64,000 nucleotides of DNA from Megalonaias nervosa (GCA_016617855.1 JAECUM010093656.1:1-64000), one strand, 5' to 3'; shown: positions 38,801 to 45,758, numbered from the stretch's first letter. A program made the numbers and translations. Notes: a model not told the origin generated them from the sequence alone.

Positions 38801-40394
38801 GTCAGCTTTTTCTTTTAGCATCATCGGGATGATACAGTGTGTTACACATGATGAGAACCTTGTATATGACATAATTGTTGTATGTTTATTATGATGAGCT
38901 GACCCAAATAATTAAGTGTATAATTTATCTTACATTGAACATGGTACTTGTCATTTTTTATGGTGTCTTCCATTCAGATATGCAATTAATCAATCGCTGA
39001 AAATAGTTCTAATTTAATTTTTACAAATGCTGATAACTTGTAATATATGTATGCCAAACATTTTCCTAACTGTTTGTAAAGAATATTGTATTATGTTTTT
39101 GGCAAAACGTTTGAAAAATTGATGAGATCTACATTTTTGATTCACAGTAAATTTCCTATAAAATTTTCACACTAGATTAAAAGATACATATAAATATATA
39201 TTTGCAGTAAATGATTAATTGATTAAATGATCAGTTAATTTTTTTTCTTCAGGTGATTTACTTGTACAGTTCTTTGAGTTTTATTCCAAGTTTGACTTTC
39301 AAAATAATTCCATATCTGTGATAAGTGGGAAATCCAGCCCCAAAGTTGAGCTTGGTGAATCCTCTCCGATGCAGATAGAAAATCCCTTTGAGTCAGATCA
39401 CAATGTAAGCAAAAATGTAGATCCTTTACGCCTCAGAAAATTACAGCAGGCATTTATAGAGGCTCTGGAGAAGTTACATAGTTCGGCAGATAAAACTGAT
39501 GGCCTTTGGGGTATTCTTAGTATTTGTAACAAGTCCTGTACACCAGATACAGTTTTAGACCAGTCCACTGTCAAACTGGGTGATCTTCAGTCACTGGAGA
39601 GCAAAAATGATGCCATCAGTGAAGAATCGAACAAGTTGATAAGTGAAGTTGTTTCAGAGGTTAACAATGAAAGCAAAACAGGGGAACAGTCTAATAGAAG
39701 TACACCAGGTCTTCAAGAAGAGGTGAAGAAAACTGGTTCATCTCTGAATGTGCATCAGCTTTTTGAAGAGAAGGATGAAATATTTTTTGGTACAGATGTC
39801 AAGCAGAGGATAAAGAAGAGGAATAAGAAACAAAATCTTGTTGCTGAAGAAAAGGACAATAGTTATTCTAAAGTCCTAGAACAAGTAGAGAAAACAACAA
39901 CAACAACAGGAAATGATCAGACAAGTGAATCTTTTCCAAATAGTGTAGAATATGAAGATATTGGATGGAGAAATGAAAACAGTAAAAAATCAGTTGATGA
40001 AAAACTGAAAACTGATGATCCATCTGTAAAATCAAGTTTAGTGGAAAAGAGGCCTAAATTAATTGATGTAAGTGACTTTTTGAAAGCTGATCATGCTTCC
40101 AAGAAAACATACATATCTTTGAGTCCAGCAGATGCTATCAAAAAATCCCCGGAAAGAGTACTAATCAAAGAAAAGGTAATTGACTTGAGTAATGAAAAAC
40201 CAGAAATTGTTTATGATAAAAAATCTGTAAGTATGGAAACTTCAGAAAGAGCACAAGAGAAAGAAGAAATATTTCATATGAGTGATGAAAAGCTTAGAAC
40301 AAAGAGTACTTCAAACATGAAAAGGAAATCAAAGAAAATGGACAAGTCTGTGGATGTCAGTGATTTGTACTCTAACAAAGAAGATTCAGTATGA
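2651..40394 (+). CDS. MTPAP: Mitochondrial poly(A) RNA polymerase, eight coding exons
   Basis: Encodes a non-canonical nucleotidyltransferase that adds poly(A) tails to mitochondrial mRNAs in the matrix. Exons: 2651-2765, 11878-12044, 14203-14412, 19188-19433, 21983-22200, 28000-28229, 33724-33816 and 39253-40394. All junctions are GT-AG and all phases agree, giving 2421 bases (806 residues). Order: Arg-rich presequence (1-38); RRM-like N-domain (about 45-130); catalytic domain with FGSG (about 209-212) and CDVDM (metal-binding Asp about 222 and 224); third Asp in ECDLS (about 313); PAP-associated core ending near WGILSIC (about 518); then about 285 charged, low-complexity residues. Human MTPAP is about 580 residues, so the tail is extra. 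The exon-4 donor is the least certain junction. Confidence 0.92.
3059..4041. repeat. Candidate non-autonomous transposon with TATTATCGCGG ends
   Basis: TATTATCGCGG occurs in plus orientation at 3059-3069 and 3260-3270, and inverted near 4014-4024 and 4031-4041. The pair CTCTATATTATCGCGG (3255-3270) and its reverse complement (4014-4029) is a perfect 16-bp inverted repeat. No target duplication was recognised and the interior has no coding potential. Confidence 0.45.
4490..5385 (-). pseudogene. Decayed hAT-type transposase (ZNF862/C17orf113-like), N-terminal part
   Basis: Read on the minus strand there is an N-terminal KQTKLSFGP motif (near 5345), then a zinc-finger-like FCHICTEAKK (near 5120), continued in another frame as NFQNSTLARHAGLPEH (supplying His ligands, near 5060). 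An open stretch to 4738 includes ALNAVLQKH- and CIHWLSIEDIPFLKY-type segments. After a further frame change comes ADESTDTANNKHLVIYA (near 4670), the start of the hAT catalytic domain. This order matches hAT-derived proteins with an N-terminal zinc finger. At least two frameshifts and a stop show it is dead; the C-terminal half is absent. It sits in MTPAP intron 1. Confidence 0.7.
5714..5870. repeat. 78-bp direct duplication
   Basis: Two imperfect copies starting TTAGACCAAACCTTT at 5714 and 5792, sharing the TTAATCAGCAAAACATA core. Part of MTPAP intron 1. Confidence 0.75.
5871..7543. other. Intron 1 AT-rich sequence, nothing recognised
   Basis: No coding-like frame, tandem array or known element was seen. 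The one open frame (6937-7149) is low complexity. Confidence 0.5.
7544..7895 (+). mobile_element. tRNA-derived SINE, family A, full length
   Basis: The head has A-box (TGGCCAAAGTGG) and B-box (GGTTTGAACCC) motifs, followed by a conserved body (GTGTCAGGATA, TGATGCCCCAGTGCTAGACATC, AAATTGTTAAGGCTAC) and a CA-rich tail. It is flanked by an exact 11-bp target duplication, AATTGCAATTA, at 7533-7543 and 7896-7906. Confidence 0.9.
8410..9990. repeat. Minisatellite, about 54-60 bp unit, interrupted by a SINE
   Basis: About 22 diverged copies of ACACTGAAAATTGTAGTGAC...TTCAGGACAGAGTCATTC. Some units lose their middle. The array stops at about 9687 and resumes at about 9950, split by a family B SINE. 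Open frames in it are by-products of the repeat. Confidence 0.9.
9688..9949 (+). mobile_element. tRNA-derived SINE, family B, inside a minisatellite
   Basis: Head GGGGCTCTGTGTGGCTGAGTGG resembles a Ser/Leu-type tRNA A-box region. The body matches, in opposite orientation, the copy at 22771-23024, and the tail is CAA-rich. GAAAATTG flanks both sides (9680-9687 and 9950-9957), though the motif also belongs to the array. Confidence 0.8.
10450..10790. repeat. AT-rich tandem repeat, about 25-30 bp
   Basis: Irregular copies of TTAATCCATATTTTCATACATTTGATA. Open frames here have no coding meaning. Confidence 0.75.
10791..11510. other. Intron 1 sequence, nothing recognised
   Basis: Includes a C-rich stretch near 11225-11240; otherwise featureless. 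Confidence 0.45.
11515..11830. repeat. Minisatellite, about 40 bp unit, beside exon 2
   Basis: Around eight copies of GATGGATGAATAGATGATAT-CACCAATTCTAAAGTGGG. The last copies end within about 50 bases of the exon 2 acceptor. Confidence 0.85.
11878..12044 (+). CDS. MTPAP: MTPAP exon 2: start of RRM-like domain
   Basis: Acceptor TTATTCAG/CAG, with an alternative three bases downstream (11881) in the same phase. Donor AAAG/GTATGT. Contains FKVLQKIRQQQ, SVLITLNEK and FCEKYGKINY, matching the region just before and within the MTPAP N-terminal RNA-binding-like domain. A minisatellite (11515-11830) ends just before the acceptor. Confidence 0.9.
12085..13260. repeat. Possible decayed DNA transposon with CTCGATAACTCG ends
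   Basis: CTCGATAACTCG lies near 12108 on the plus strand and again, inverted, near 13220. Such motifs are common in pogo-like terminal repeats. Between them is a perfect 14-bp hairpin (TTAGTCTGGTTCCC 12442-12455; complement at 12503-12516). Ends and target site are not resolved. Confidence 0.3.
13261..14202. other. Intron 2 remainder, nothing recognised
   Basis: AT-rich intron sequence with a short CTGT microsatellite near 14110-14127; no element recognised. Confidence 0.45.
14203..14412 (+). CDS. MTPAP: MTPAP exon 3: end of RRM-like domain and linker
   Basis: Exactly 70 codons, phase 0 at both ends. Acceptor TCTATCAG, donor AATCA/GTAAGT. Starts PRMLVEFSTHEELEALL, the last strand and helix of the RRM-like fold, followed by a linker ending LTELLECKS. 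Confidence 0.88.
14460..14900. repeat. Minisatellite, 44-bp unit
   Basis: Copies of GAATGAAATGGAGCTCCATG-TCATCTCTTTTATATAAGGCCTCA. The central units are nearly identical and the later ones (after 14700) strongly diverged. Confidence 0.85.
15595..16046. repeat. Minisatellite, 39-bp unit
   Basis: About eleven copies of AAGTATGTTAATGGCCAGTG-TTGAGGTATACCATATAAT. Because 39 is a multiple of three, both strands stay open, giving false ORFs. Confidence 0.92.
16047..16999. other. Intron 3 sequence, nothing recognised
   Basis: AT-rich with a short poly-A run near 16137-16150; no coding or repeat structure recognised. Confidence 0.45.
17000..19115 (+). mobile_element. DIRS-type retrotransposon relic 1
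   Basis: Decayed fragments of a tyrosine-recombinase retrotransposon, rich in stops. MDTDKEGWG (near 17065) resembles the RNase H start; the 18350-18420 stretch (ILAHEVRTAQSLHMDEAV) resembles the recombinase C-terminal HxxR region. The 3' part has the inverted pair GATTGGGTAA (about 18773) and TACTTACCCAGTCATAAT (about 18828-18845), with a further ATTGGGTAAG near 19078, which resemble DIRS end repeats. The segment order looks rearranged. Lies in MTPAP intron 3. Confidence 0.6.
19188..19433 (+). CDS. MTPAP: MTPAP exon 4: catalytic palm with DxD
   Basis: A long pyrimidine tract and CAG precede ATGACTGAC. Carries INLIYKTLRMSE, the nucleotidyltransferase signature PFGSGVNGLG and the catalytic pair in CDVDMTLDL. 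The donor is chosen at 19434 (AGT/GTAAAC) because it gives phase 0 for exon 5. Donors at 19408 and 19420 would shift frame unless an exon is missing. Confidence 0.88.
19434..20340. other. Intron 4 start, nothing recognised
   Basis: AT-rich intron sequence without recognisable repeats or coding potential. Confidence 0.45.
20340..21750 (+). mobile_element. DIRS-type retrotransposon relic 2 with inverted end copies
   Basis: LLKQPWMQVYHLNRDLLNLH (near 20430-20490) resembles the region just before the recombinase, and VTIKGYCSVISDMFYHHG (20755-20808) matches its N-terminal helices. A five-copy 25-bp repeat sits between them. The block 21013-21125 (GGGCTTGGGAGGGT..., TTATGATTGAGTAAATATTG) recurs inverted at about 21623-21745, as expected for DIRS terminal repeats. 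Stops throughout; dead copy in intron 4. Confidence 0.65.
20660..20760. repeat. 25-bp tandem repeat
   Basis: Four near-perfect copies of GAGGGGTAAGTTAGGTCCAG-TCTCT/G, inserted in the DIRS relic just before the recombinase fragment. Confidence 0.9.
21983..22200 (+). CDS. MTPAP: MTPAP exon 5: third catalytic Asp
   Basis: Acceptor TATTTTCAG/ACC, donor AATGT/GTAAGT, ending in phase 2. Contains VPVLKFHHGSLDKECDLSILN, where the Asp of CDLS is the third metal-binding residue of the polymerase family. Confidence 0.9.
22258..22326 (+). mobile_element. SINE family A, tRNA-like head only
   Basis: GCTCCGGTGGCCTTGTGGTTAGAG (A box) and GGTCGCAGGTTCGAACAC (B box) match the heads of the other family A SINEs, but the conserved body does not follow. 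It is either a fragment or a SINE with a different tail. Confidence 0.65.
22555..22735 (+). repeat. Dispersed intron repeat X, copy 1
   Basis: Shares 'CATAATTCTG-CCCATTTTGATCAAACTTGAAAT ... AATGAGCAAGATCC ... TGGTTGAGC' style blocks with 23830-24010 and 25000-25170, all in the same orientation. The family is not identified. Confidence 0.55.
22771..23024 (-). mobile_element. tRNA-derived SINE, family B, full length
   Basis: Read on the minus strand it begins GGGGCCCCGCGTGGCCGAGTGG (A box), has GGTTCGAGTC (B box), and ends in a CAACAACAA tail. Exact 17-bp target duplications, GAAATTAGGGTTTATGT, lie at 22754-22770 and 23025-23041. It is the best-preserved copy of the family here. Confidence 0.93.
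23042..23829. other. Intron 5 sequence, nothing recognised
   Basis: AT-rich, no structure recognised. Confidence 0.45.
23830..24010 (+). repeat. Dispersed intron repeat X, copy 2
   Basis: Contains TTTGATTGGTTGAAGTTACT and TAGAATCCATAATTCTGG as in copy 3, plus the shared AATGAGCAGATCCATGCG segment. Confidence 0.55.
24510..24835. repeat. Imperfect tandem duplication, about 150-180 bp
   Basis: Two diverged copies beginning TTGATGTA(T/C)TCTTATAATGA-C(T/A)ACATGTACATCT, near 24517 and 24660, both continuing to a CACATTTTCCCAC...CAGC segment. Confidence 0.65.
25000..25170 (+). repeat. Dispersed intron repeat X, copy 3
   Basis: Contains TCTGATTGGTTGAGGTTGTT, TAGAATCCATAATTCTGGCC and the conserved TTTTGATCAAACTTGAAATA. 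Confidence 0.55.
25725..25835. repeat. 53-bp direct duplication
   Basis: ATTTAAATTCATTGGTAGTG-TCAGTGAATCTACAACCCAT-TAACGGAGATGCT occurs twice back to back with no visible difference. Confidence 0.9.
25860..27165. repeat. Minisatellite, 65-bp unit, interrupted by a SINE
   Basis: About 18 copies of GTGCCCAGACTGGCATTATC-CAAGCTGTGGGATGATTGCC-ACTATCATATCATTTGAATG. Left copies are diverged and right copies (after 26740) nearly uniform. Split by a family B SINE at 26546-26712. Confidence 0.93.
26546..26712 (-). mobile_element. SINE family B, 5'-truncated, inside the 65-bp array
   Basis: CAA-rich tail and body as in 22771-23024, but the tRNA-like head is missing. CATATCATATTG flanks it at 26534-26545 and 26713-26724; the same motif is in the array unit, so it is either a target duplication or array sequence. 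Confidence 0.85.
27166..27999. other. End of intron 5, nothing recognised
   Basis: AT-rich, ending in a pyrimidine tract before exon 6. Confidence 0.45.
28000..28229 (+). CDS. MTPAP: MTPAP exon 6: helical domain
   Basis: Acceptor ATTTCCAG/A, donor GCAG/GTAATG. Contains ELLCTYGELDARFRPL, AVKMWAHECGV and LIMLVIFFLQTR, the conserved substrate-binding helices of this family. Leaves phase 1, completed by exon 7. Confidence 0.92.
28297..28462. repeat. 54-bp tandem repeat, three copies
   Basis: AAACCACACCGCAGTTTAAT-GAAAAATCACCTATGAATCC-CTGATCACAGTGAT, beginning about 70 bases after exon 6. Confidence 0.88.
28463..28949. other. Intron 6 start, nothing recognised
   Basis: AT-rich intron sequence without recognisable features. 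Confidence 0.4.
28950..29113. repeat. 41-bp tandem repeat, four copies
   Basis: ATCCCCTGGGTAGTCTCCCT-AGAGTCATAAGGGCTGGCATT; near-identical copies, suggesting recent expansion. Confidence 0.93.
29571..30640. repeat. Segmental duplication flanking a SINE
   Basis: 29571-29855 and 30170-30640 are homologous (CACTCTTATTCCA, AGTATGTGCAGAGATT, GACACCCCACAGACTTGGAG, TCTCATTTG). The second copy carries about 175 extra bases (about 30320-30494). A family A SINE lies between them. Confidence 0.8.
29856..30169 (+). mobile_element. tRNA-derived SINE, family A
   Basis: A box TGGCCTAGTGGTTAGAG, B box GGTTCAAACAC, conserved body (GGCCTGGTGTCAGGATAA, CATGATGCCCCA, AAATTGTTAAAGCTAC) and a short CA-type tail. 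It separates two duplicate segments, so target duplications cannot be told from the duplication. Confidence 0.85.
30810..31870 (+). mobile_element. Unidentified coding-like transposon relic
   Basis: Begins with GAGAATACTTACCCAGT, as in the DIRS relic 1 terminus. Downstream, several plus-strand frames look formerly coding: AVEFIIHNGYANLKTS (near 31115), VEPKAVWILDGRDK (near 31225) and LACIRLGYGGFWNSRDGY followed by VSLDMVTFYPDRL (near 31455-31560). Stops and frame changes interrupt them. I could not place the protein family; a DIRS 5' part is one possibility given the terminus. Confidence 0.4.
31871..32817. other. Intron 6 sequence with short TTGAGTGAAA repeats
   Basis: Imperfect repeats of ATTTTACTATTTGAGTGAAA lie at about 31955-32110; little else is recognisable. 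Confidence 0.45.
32818..32870. repeat. (TA)n microsatellite
   Basis: About 26 uninterrupted TA dinucleotides. Confidence 0.98.
33724..33816 (+). CDS. MTPAP: MTPAP exon 7
   Basis: A 93-base exon. Acceptor ATCTGCAG/GG, donor TTTAG/GTAACT. Encodes EDNLVIIQDGKRICTD, matching the short link between the helical domain and the PAP-associated segment of MTPAP. Confidence 0.85.
33880..34260. repeat. Minisatellite, 50-bp unit, after exon 7
   Basis: About eight copies of CCCATCTCACACATGTACAT-AACTTGCTAGCATATTTCTC-CAGGGATAAT, starting about 60 bases downstream of the exon 7 donor. A C-rich expansion sits at 33920-33942. Confidence 0.88.
35270..37800 (+). mobile_element. DIRS-type retrotransposon relic 3 (RT end, RNase H, recombinase)
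   Basis: The most readable DIRS relic. The RT/RNase H junction is at 35500-35640 (LDFRERV..., FSSPLD). RNase H is at 35680-35973 (TDTSIYGWG, then in the next frame HLFISILKMTAIINAFELW, VLIMLDNSVVVTYF, IKGAPSHL). VLDPEAWAVDALSVSW follows near 36130-36175. Recombinase N-terminal helices are at 36645-36755 (DFLIWFYEEKKLAPITIKG), with later recombinase pieces near 37180-37500 (RPFIPVK-like, IIEAVGWHT). Several stops and frame changes; a 55-bp repeat interrupts it near 36930. Lies in MTPAP intron 7. Confidence 0.75.
36930..37160. repeat. 55-bp tandem repeat in DIRS relic 3
   Basis: Four copies of ATGGTTGAGTTACATGCCAC-ATCAGTCGACCTGAACTATC-ATCAGTTCAGATTGG. Confidence 0.88.
37965..38655. repeat. Minisatellite, 29-bp unit
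   Basis: About 24 copies of GGGTCAAGATAAGTACTTGC-CCATCTTTT. Variants (ACTTGACC, ACATGCCC, GGGCCAAG, GGGCGAAG) are interspersed, suggesting repeated unequal exchange. Confidence 0.95.
38656..39252. other. End of intron 7, nothing recognised
   Basis: AT-rich, ending in a strong pyrimidine tract before exon 8. Confidence 0.45.
39253..40394 (+). CDS. MTPAP: MTPAP exon 8: PAP-associated domain and long tail
   Basis: Acceptor TTTTCTTCAG/GT, stop TGA at 40392-40394. Starts DLLVQFFEFYSKFDF, continues through IENPFESDHNVSKNV and WGILSIC (all conserved in MTPAP), then runs about 285 residues of Ser/Lys/Glu-rich sequence. The tail repeats a short motif: LIDVSDF, VIDLSNE, IFHMSDE and SVDVSDL. A CAA run near 39895-39911 encodes five Thr. 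Confidence 0.93.
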
Positions 40395-41102
40395 TAAGTT
40401 GAGCAGCTAGTCGTTACCTCACCATTTTGTGACAAGCAGGAGAGTTTTCCTGTTTCTGTCCATCGATTCATTTCTTTTTTTTTCAGTCCAATCACCTGTC
40501 ATACTTTCTGTTTCACTCAGTAACTATTTTTGCCGAGAGATAAATTGATAGTGCTTTGTATGTGTATCATTACAAGAGTGTGTTGTTTACTGCATTTTAC
40601 ATCATGTCTTTAAGATTAAGGTCAGAGGTCAGTATTTTCAGTATGTCATCATTTCCTTTAACTCGACAGCTGTAGGGGATAGAGGGTTGAAACTTTGTAT
40701 GCTTATATATCTTTACCAGAATATATCGGGAATCCGTTTGGGAGGAGCTACAGTAAATCATTTCGTAGATCATTTGCTAAGGGTTGTGGGTTGGAATCCT
40801 CACAGAGCATCCTGGGACCTCAATGTCTTTGGGAAAGGCACTTAAATCCCATGTCCTCAGCATAATATAGCTATTAATGTGTTAAAAGTCTTGTTAATAC
40901 CAGGAAAAATGAAGTTTGAGCCATATAACTAAAAAATAAAAAGGCAGGCATGGCAGGATGGGGATGTCTTGTTACCATTCTATTATGTACTTGCAACTGC
41001 AACTATTCTTTACATATGATTTCATGAGAACTGCTTATTTTCCTTTGAATTACTGTGAATTCATTAATTTTTGGTATCGTTTTTGTGGGTTTTTTAAATA
41101 AA
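40395..41102 (+). other. MTPAP 3' UTR with candidate poly(A) signals
   Basis: AATAAA occurs at 40935-40940 and 41097-41102 after the stop codon; either could end the transcript. Between 40735 and 40900 the sequence resembles a decayed SINE (listed separately). Confidence 0.35.
40735..40900 (+). mobile_element. Possible decayed SINE
   Basis: GGTTGTGGGTTGGAATCC resembles a B box, followed by TCTTTGGGAAAGGCACTTAA, similar to a common SINE core phrase. No clear A box or target duplication. Confidence 0.3.
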
Positions 41103-41239
41103 AATTATATTCATATCTGTAGCTTTTTGTGGATTGAGGAGGAGTTCTTTGCATCTGTAAATGTGTGGCTTGTATCAACAATACAATCCATGAAATTGGT
41201 ACCCCACAAAAAATATCAAATTCCCAGTATGTGACAGCA

Positions 41240-41465
41240 GATTTGGGTCTGTGTTGTTTGCAGTTGTGTGCATGTTCCATGGTGTGAATGACAGTAGGTC
41301 TGGATCTGTATTGTTTGCAGCAGGTCGCAGTTGGTGTGCATAATCCATGGGGTGTATAACAGCAGGTCTGGGTCTGTGTGGTTTACAGTTAATGTACATG
41401 ATAATTGGTGTGTATGACAGCAGGTCTGGCTCTGTGTGGTTTGCAGTTGGTGTGCATAATCCATG
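41240..41465. repeat. Minisatellite, about 57-60 bp
   Basis: Four diverged copies of AGCAGGTCTGGGTCTGTGTG-GTTTGCAGTTGGTGTGCATA-ATCCATGG. Confidence 0.8.
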
Positions 41466-41965
41466 GTAAATATAATAGTTTTGTACAGAAACCTTTGGTG
41501 AGAAGTAGGGGAAACAAAAGTTTCATTAAATCCACAAATTTTGTGTCTTGGGCTCGAAAAAGTTACTCATCCACATGTCCTGACAAGTGATGAATAGGTA
41601 ACAACATGTAATTTGTTCATTCTGTATGAACAACCCAAAAAACATAGTTGTGTTATGGTCTGTACTAAAGTAGTTTAAAGGTTTGGTTTCTTGTTCAAGT
41701 ACTTAATCATAATACACTAGGATAACATCCACTGCATCACCTGTTTTCTGCATCTTTAGATTGTAGATATAAAGTGCTGCAAAGTCGTCTGCTTGACTAG
41801 ATTTAAGTCTGTGTAGTCTCCCCTTGGATAGAGGGATTGGTACAGGATCCAGTCAGTTGTAAAGTTGCTACTTTCTCATATCTGGTCAGCATGCTGCCAC
41901 AACATTTCACTTTGTGCCTTTTCATGAGCTTAACTGTTCCTTCCAAGTTTCTTACCTAAGAGAAG

Positions 41966-42163
41966 TACAGATAAATCTGTTGTAAAGGTCACCTGTATTA
42001 AATAAACACCTGTATTAAGTAATCACCTGTCTTAAACAACCAACTTTTTAAGGTACCTTCACAGAATTACTGTAAGAATAGGCTCTGTTAAGCAGCCACC
42101 TTTCTAACAGGATGATTTTCTCATTTCTGAGAGGTGACTGCTTAATATAGGTTTGACTGCATA
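41966..42163. mobile_element. Miniature inverted-repeat element, pogo/Tc-like
   Basis: The left end (TACAGATAAATCTGTTGTAA-AGGTCACCT) and the inverted right end (TGCAGTCAAACCTATATTAA-GCAGTCACCT) match over about 30 bases. TA is found at both borders and the interior repeats CACCTGTATTAA. Confidence 0.6.
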
Positions 42164-42240
42164 AATCCACTTGTGTTCTTGTAAATCTTACTCTGTTATT
42201 ATCGTGGATAAATATTTTGTACTCCTCTGGCCAAACTTAA

Positions 42241-42447
42241 TTGTATGAAGAGCTAACCAGTGGTCTTAATTGCCTGCCCTTTTGTATGAGGAGCTAACCA
42301 GTAGTCTTAATTGCCTGCCCTTTTGTATGAGGAGCTAACCAGCAGTCTTAATTGCCTGCCCTTTTGTATGAGGAGCTAACCAGTAGTCTTAATTGCTTGT
42401 CCTTTTGTATGAGGAGCTAACTAGTAGTCTTAATTGCCTGCCCTTTG
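42241..42447. repeat. 41-bp tandem repeat, five copies
   Basis: TTGTATGAGGAGCTAACCAG-TAGTCTTAATTGCCTGCCCTT with a few substitutions. Confidence 0.93.
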
Positions 42448-44399
42448 ATCTGTAATACTTAAAGCTCATCTCAGTATTTGACTTTTTTGTAGTCTATATC
42501 TAGTAAATGATAAGTTTATTACAAGCAGCCAGGTCATTATCTGTAATACTTGATGGAAGCAAAACATAATGATCACTGTGGCACCTGTGTGCATGTCTAT
42601 CAACACCCTAGATAAGTTAAAAGTAAATATGTACAGATTGAACTTACTGGTACTGTTCAAGTTTTGTACATTCTAGCTTTCTTTCCATGATCATTGACCA
42701 GATGTTTTTCATTGGTGCCCAGTCTAATCAAAATCAGTAAGACGTCTCTGTTAGCTAAAGGAACTGGTAATAAGTTCTAGTCAGCAAGCTAGCTTGGGAC
42801 ACAGTTGAATGAATGCACTCAATTCAACAAGCCAGCTTGGGACACAAGTTTAAAAATCAACCATAGCTATCTTTTGTATTTTTTTCTGGGGTCTTTATTA
42901 TGTGCCCTACAGGTACCAAAGTAAAATACAAGGATGAATGGAGCAATTGTGCAGCCTAAAATGAACTTGGATGTCATTCAAACTATACTTGTGGCATTTT
43001 CTGTGATTAGTTTGGAGATTGGTGACGGTAATGGTCAGGCATTTGAGCTGAGCTAACAAGAGAGCCAAAGAAATGCACAGTGATAACGGTTGCCTTCAAT
43101 ATTGCTGTCAGTTTCACTGAGTTACTTAAGGCAAGAAAATCACCCAGTCATTTAGAAAAAGATCTGGGAATATCAACCATCATAAGCTTCTCATACAGTT
43201 ACAGATCCACTGTCACTCATGGTACAACAACCAAAACATACCAGCACTGCACTGATTACTGGGTCCGTACCAGCATGGTATGGTGACCAACTCAGACCAG
43301 TAAAGAGTAAAGCAAATGCCTTACAGACACTGGTACTGGCTAAGGTGATTATTCTGTTAGTAGCCAGTATCAACCTTCAGGAACAAATGTCAGTTGGTTT
43401 CAGACCATGATCAAACTCTGGCAAAATTTCAACATAAGCTGTCTAGCACCAGGTCTTGGTATAGTGAGTTGTCTTTCTTGGATGCCCAGTTCCTGGCACG
43501 AGATGCAGACAGCATGCCAGTTCCAGCCCTGGTTCTGTTGTGGCCACTCTTTGCAACCAGCAATGAAATCGTGTCCTACATTATCCAGTATCAGATCCAT
43601 GAAAGCATCATTGACCAGCACTGGACTGGTCATGACTGCTCCTAGCACCATCTTGACCCAGTAATGGCTACGGTGATGTCCCATTCCAAGACACCAGGAA
43701 GCCCTCTTGAACCTTGATGCTACTCAAAAATAAGAGGCTTGGAGATCACTGTCCTAATATGAATGGACTAGCAGCTTCATTTATCACTCCCAGACACCCC
43801 TTCTTTGAACCTATGCCTTCAGGTATCTGATCTCAGCATGGAGATTCTAAGATTGGTCCCTGACTCAATTTGGGAGGTATACCTTATTACTCGACTCTAC
43901 ACAAGAATCAATGACAGACTTGTGTCTTGTTCAGAATCACCTCCACATCTGTATATGACTTCATACTACCTTGATGACATGCTCCAAAAGCACAAGGTGA
44001 GCAACCTTTTGTAGCACAATATCAAATCCTTTGCTTTGCTCTTGCTTCATCATGGATTCCTAATTACCTAGAACAGAATCTATCCAGCCCTTTGCTAATC
44101 TGGGCATCTGATTCAAAACCCCTTTATTATGAATCTGTCTGCCATCAAGGAACTTTCCTTTAGGATCACACTGGTGGTATCCCTCATCTGCATGGCATGT
44201 CATTTCATAGCCAGAGACTTTCTTTGCCTTTGGGTCTTTGAACCTTCTTGCTGTGGGCCATCTGTTAATGAGACCCCCGCCTCCCCAGATTATTCTTCTA
44301 CCCAAGTGGCAACTAAAAATTTGCATACCAGTCCCAGTGATTTAAGTTTTTGACTATATGAGGTCCTATCTCAGCATAAGAGGACCTCCCCAGGCTAAA

Positions 44400-45758
44400 A
44401 TGCATATCTCATCACAGTTTGCTGTGGTGTCCACCTAATGCCAATATTGAAATGAAGGGGGTTTAGCCCCTTTACTACTCCGCACAGTTTGCTGTGGTGT
44501 CCACCTAATGCCCATATTGAAATGAATGGGGTTTAGCCCCTTTACTACTCCGCACAATTTGCAGTGGTGTCCACCTAATGCCCATATTGAAAATGAATGG
44601 GTTTAGCCCCTTTACTACGCCGCACAGTTTGCTGTGGTGTCCACCTAATGCCCATATTGAAATGAATGGGGTTTAGCCCCTTTACTACTCCGCACAGTTT
44701 GCTGTGGTGTCCACCTAATGCCCATATTGAAATGAATGGGGTTTAGCCCCTTTACTACTCTGCACAGTTTGCTGTGGTGTCCACCTAATGCCCATATTGA
44801 AGTGAATGGGGTTTTAACCCCTTTACTACTCAGCACAGTTTGCTGTGGTGTCCACCTAATGCCCATATTGAAAATGAATGGGGTTTAGCCCCTTTACTAC
44901 TCAGCACAGTTTGCTGTGGTGTCCACCTAATGCCCATATTGAAATGAATGGGGTTTAGCCCCTTTACTACTCCGCACAGTTGCTGTGGTGTCCACCTAAT
45001 GCCCATATTGAAATGAATGGGGTTTAGCCCCTTTACTACTCTACACAGTTTGCTGTGGTGTGCACCTAATGCCCATATTGAAATGAATGGGGTTTAGCCT
45101 CTTTACTACTCTGCACAGTTTGCTGTGGTGTGCACCTAATGCCCATATTGAAATGAATGGAGTTTAGCCCCTTTACTACCCCGCACAGTTTGCTGTGGTG
45201 TCTACCTAATGCCCATATTGAAATGAATGGGGTTTAGCCCCTTTACTACTCCGCACAGTTTGCTGTGGTGTCCACATAATGCCCATATTGAAAGTGAATG
45301 GGTTTAGCCCCTTTACTACTCTGCACAGTTTGCTGTGGTGTCCACCTAATGCCCATATTGAAATGAATGGGGTTTAGCCCCTTTACTACTCTGCACAGTT
45401 TGCTGTGGTGTCCACCTAATGCCCATATTGAAATGAATGGGGTTTAGCCCCTTTACTACTCTGCACAGTTTGCTGTGGTGTCCACCTAATGCCCATATTG
45501 AAATGAATGGGGTTTAGCCCCTTTACTACGCTGCACAGTTTGCTGTGGTGTCCACCTAATGCCCATATTGAAAATGAAGGGGGTTTTAGCCCCTTTACTA
45601 CTCTGCACAGTTTGCTGTGGTGTCCACCTAATGCTCATATTGAAAATGAATGGGGTTTAGCTCCTTTACTACTCTGCACAGTTTGCTGTGGTGTCCACCT
45701 AATGCCCATATTGAAAATGAATGGGGTTTAGCCCCTTTACTACTCCGCACAGTTTAAT
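44400..45758. repeat. Minisatellite, 70-bp unit, inside DIRS relic 4
   Basis: About 19 copies of CACAGTTTGCTGTGGTGTCC-ACCTAATGCCCATATTGAAA-TGAATGGGGTTTAGCCCCTT-TACTACTCCG, very uniform. It separates the RT and RNase H remnants of the host element. Confidence 0.96.
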
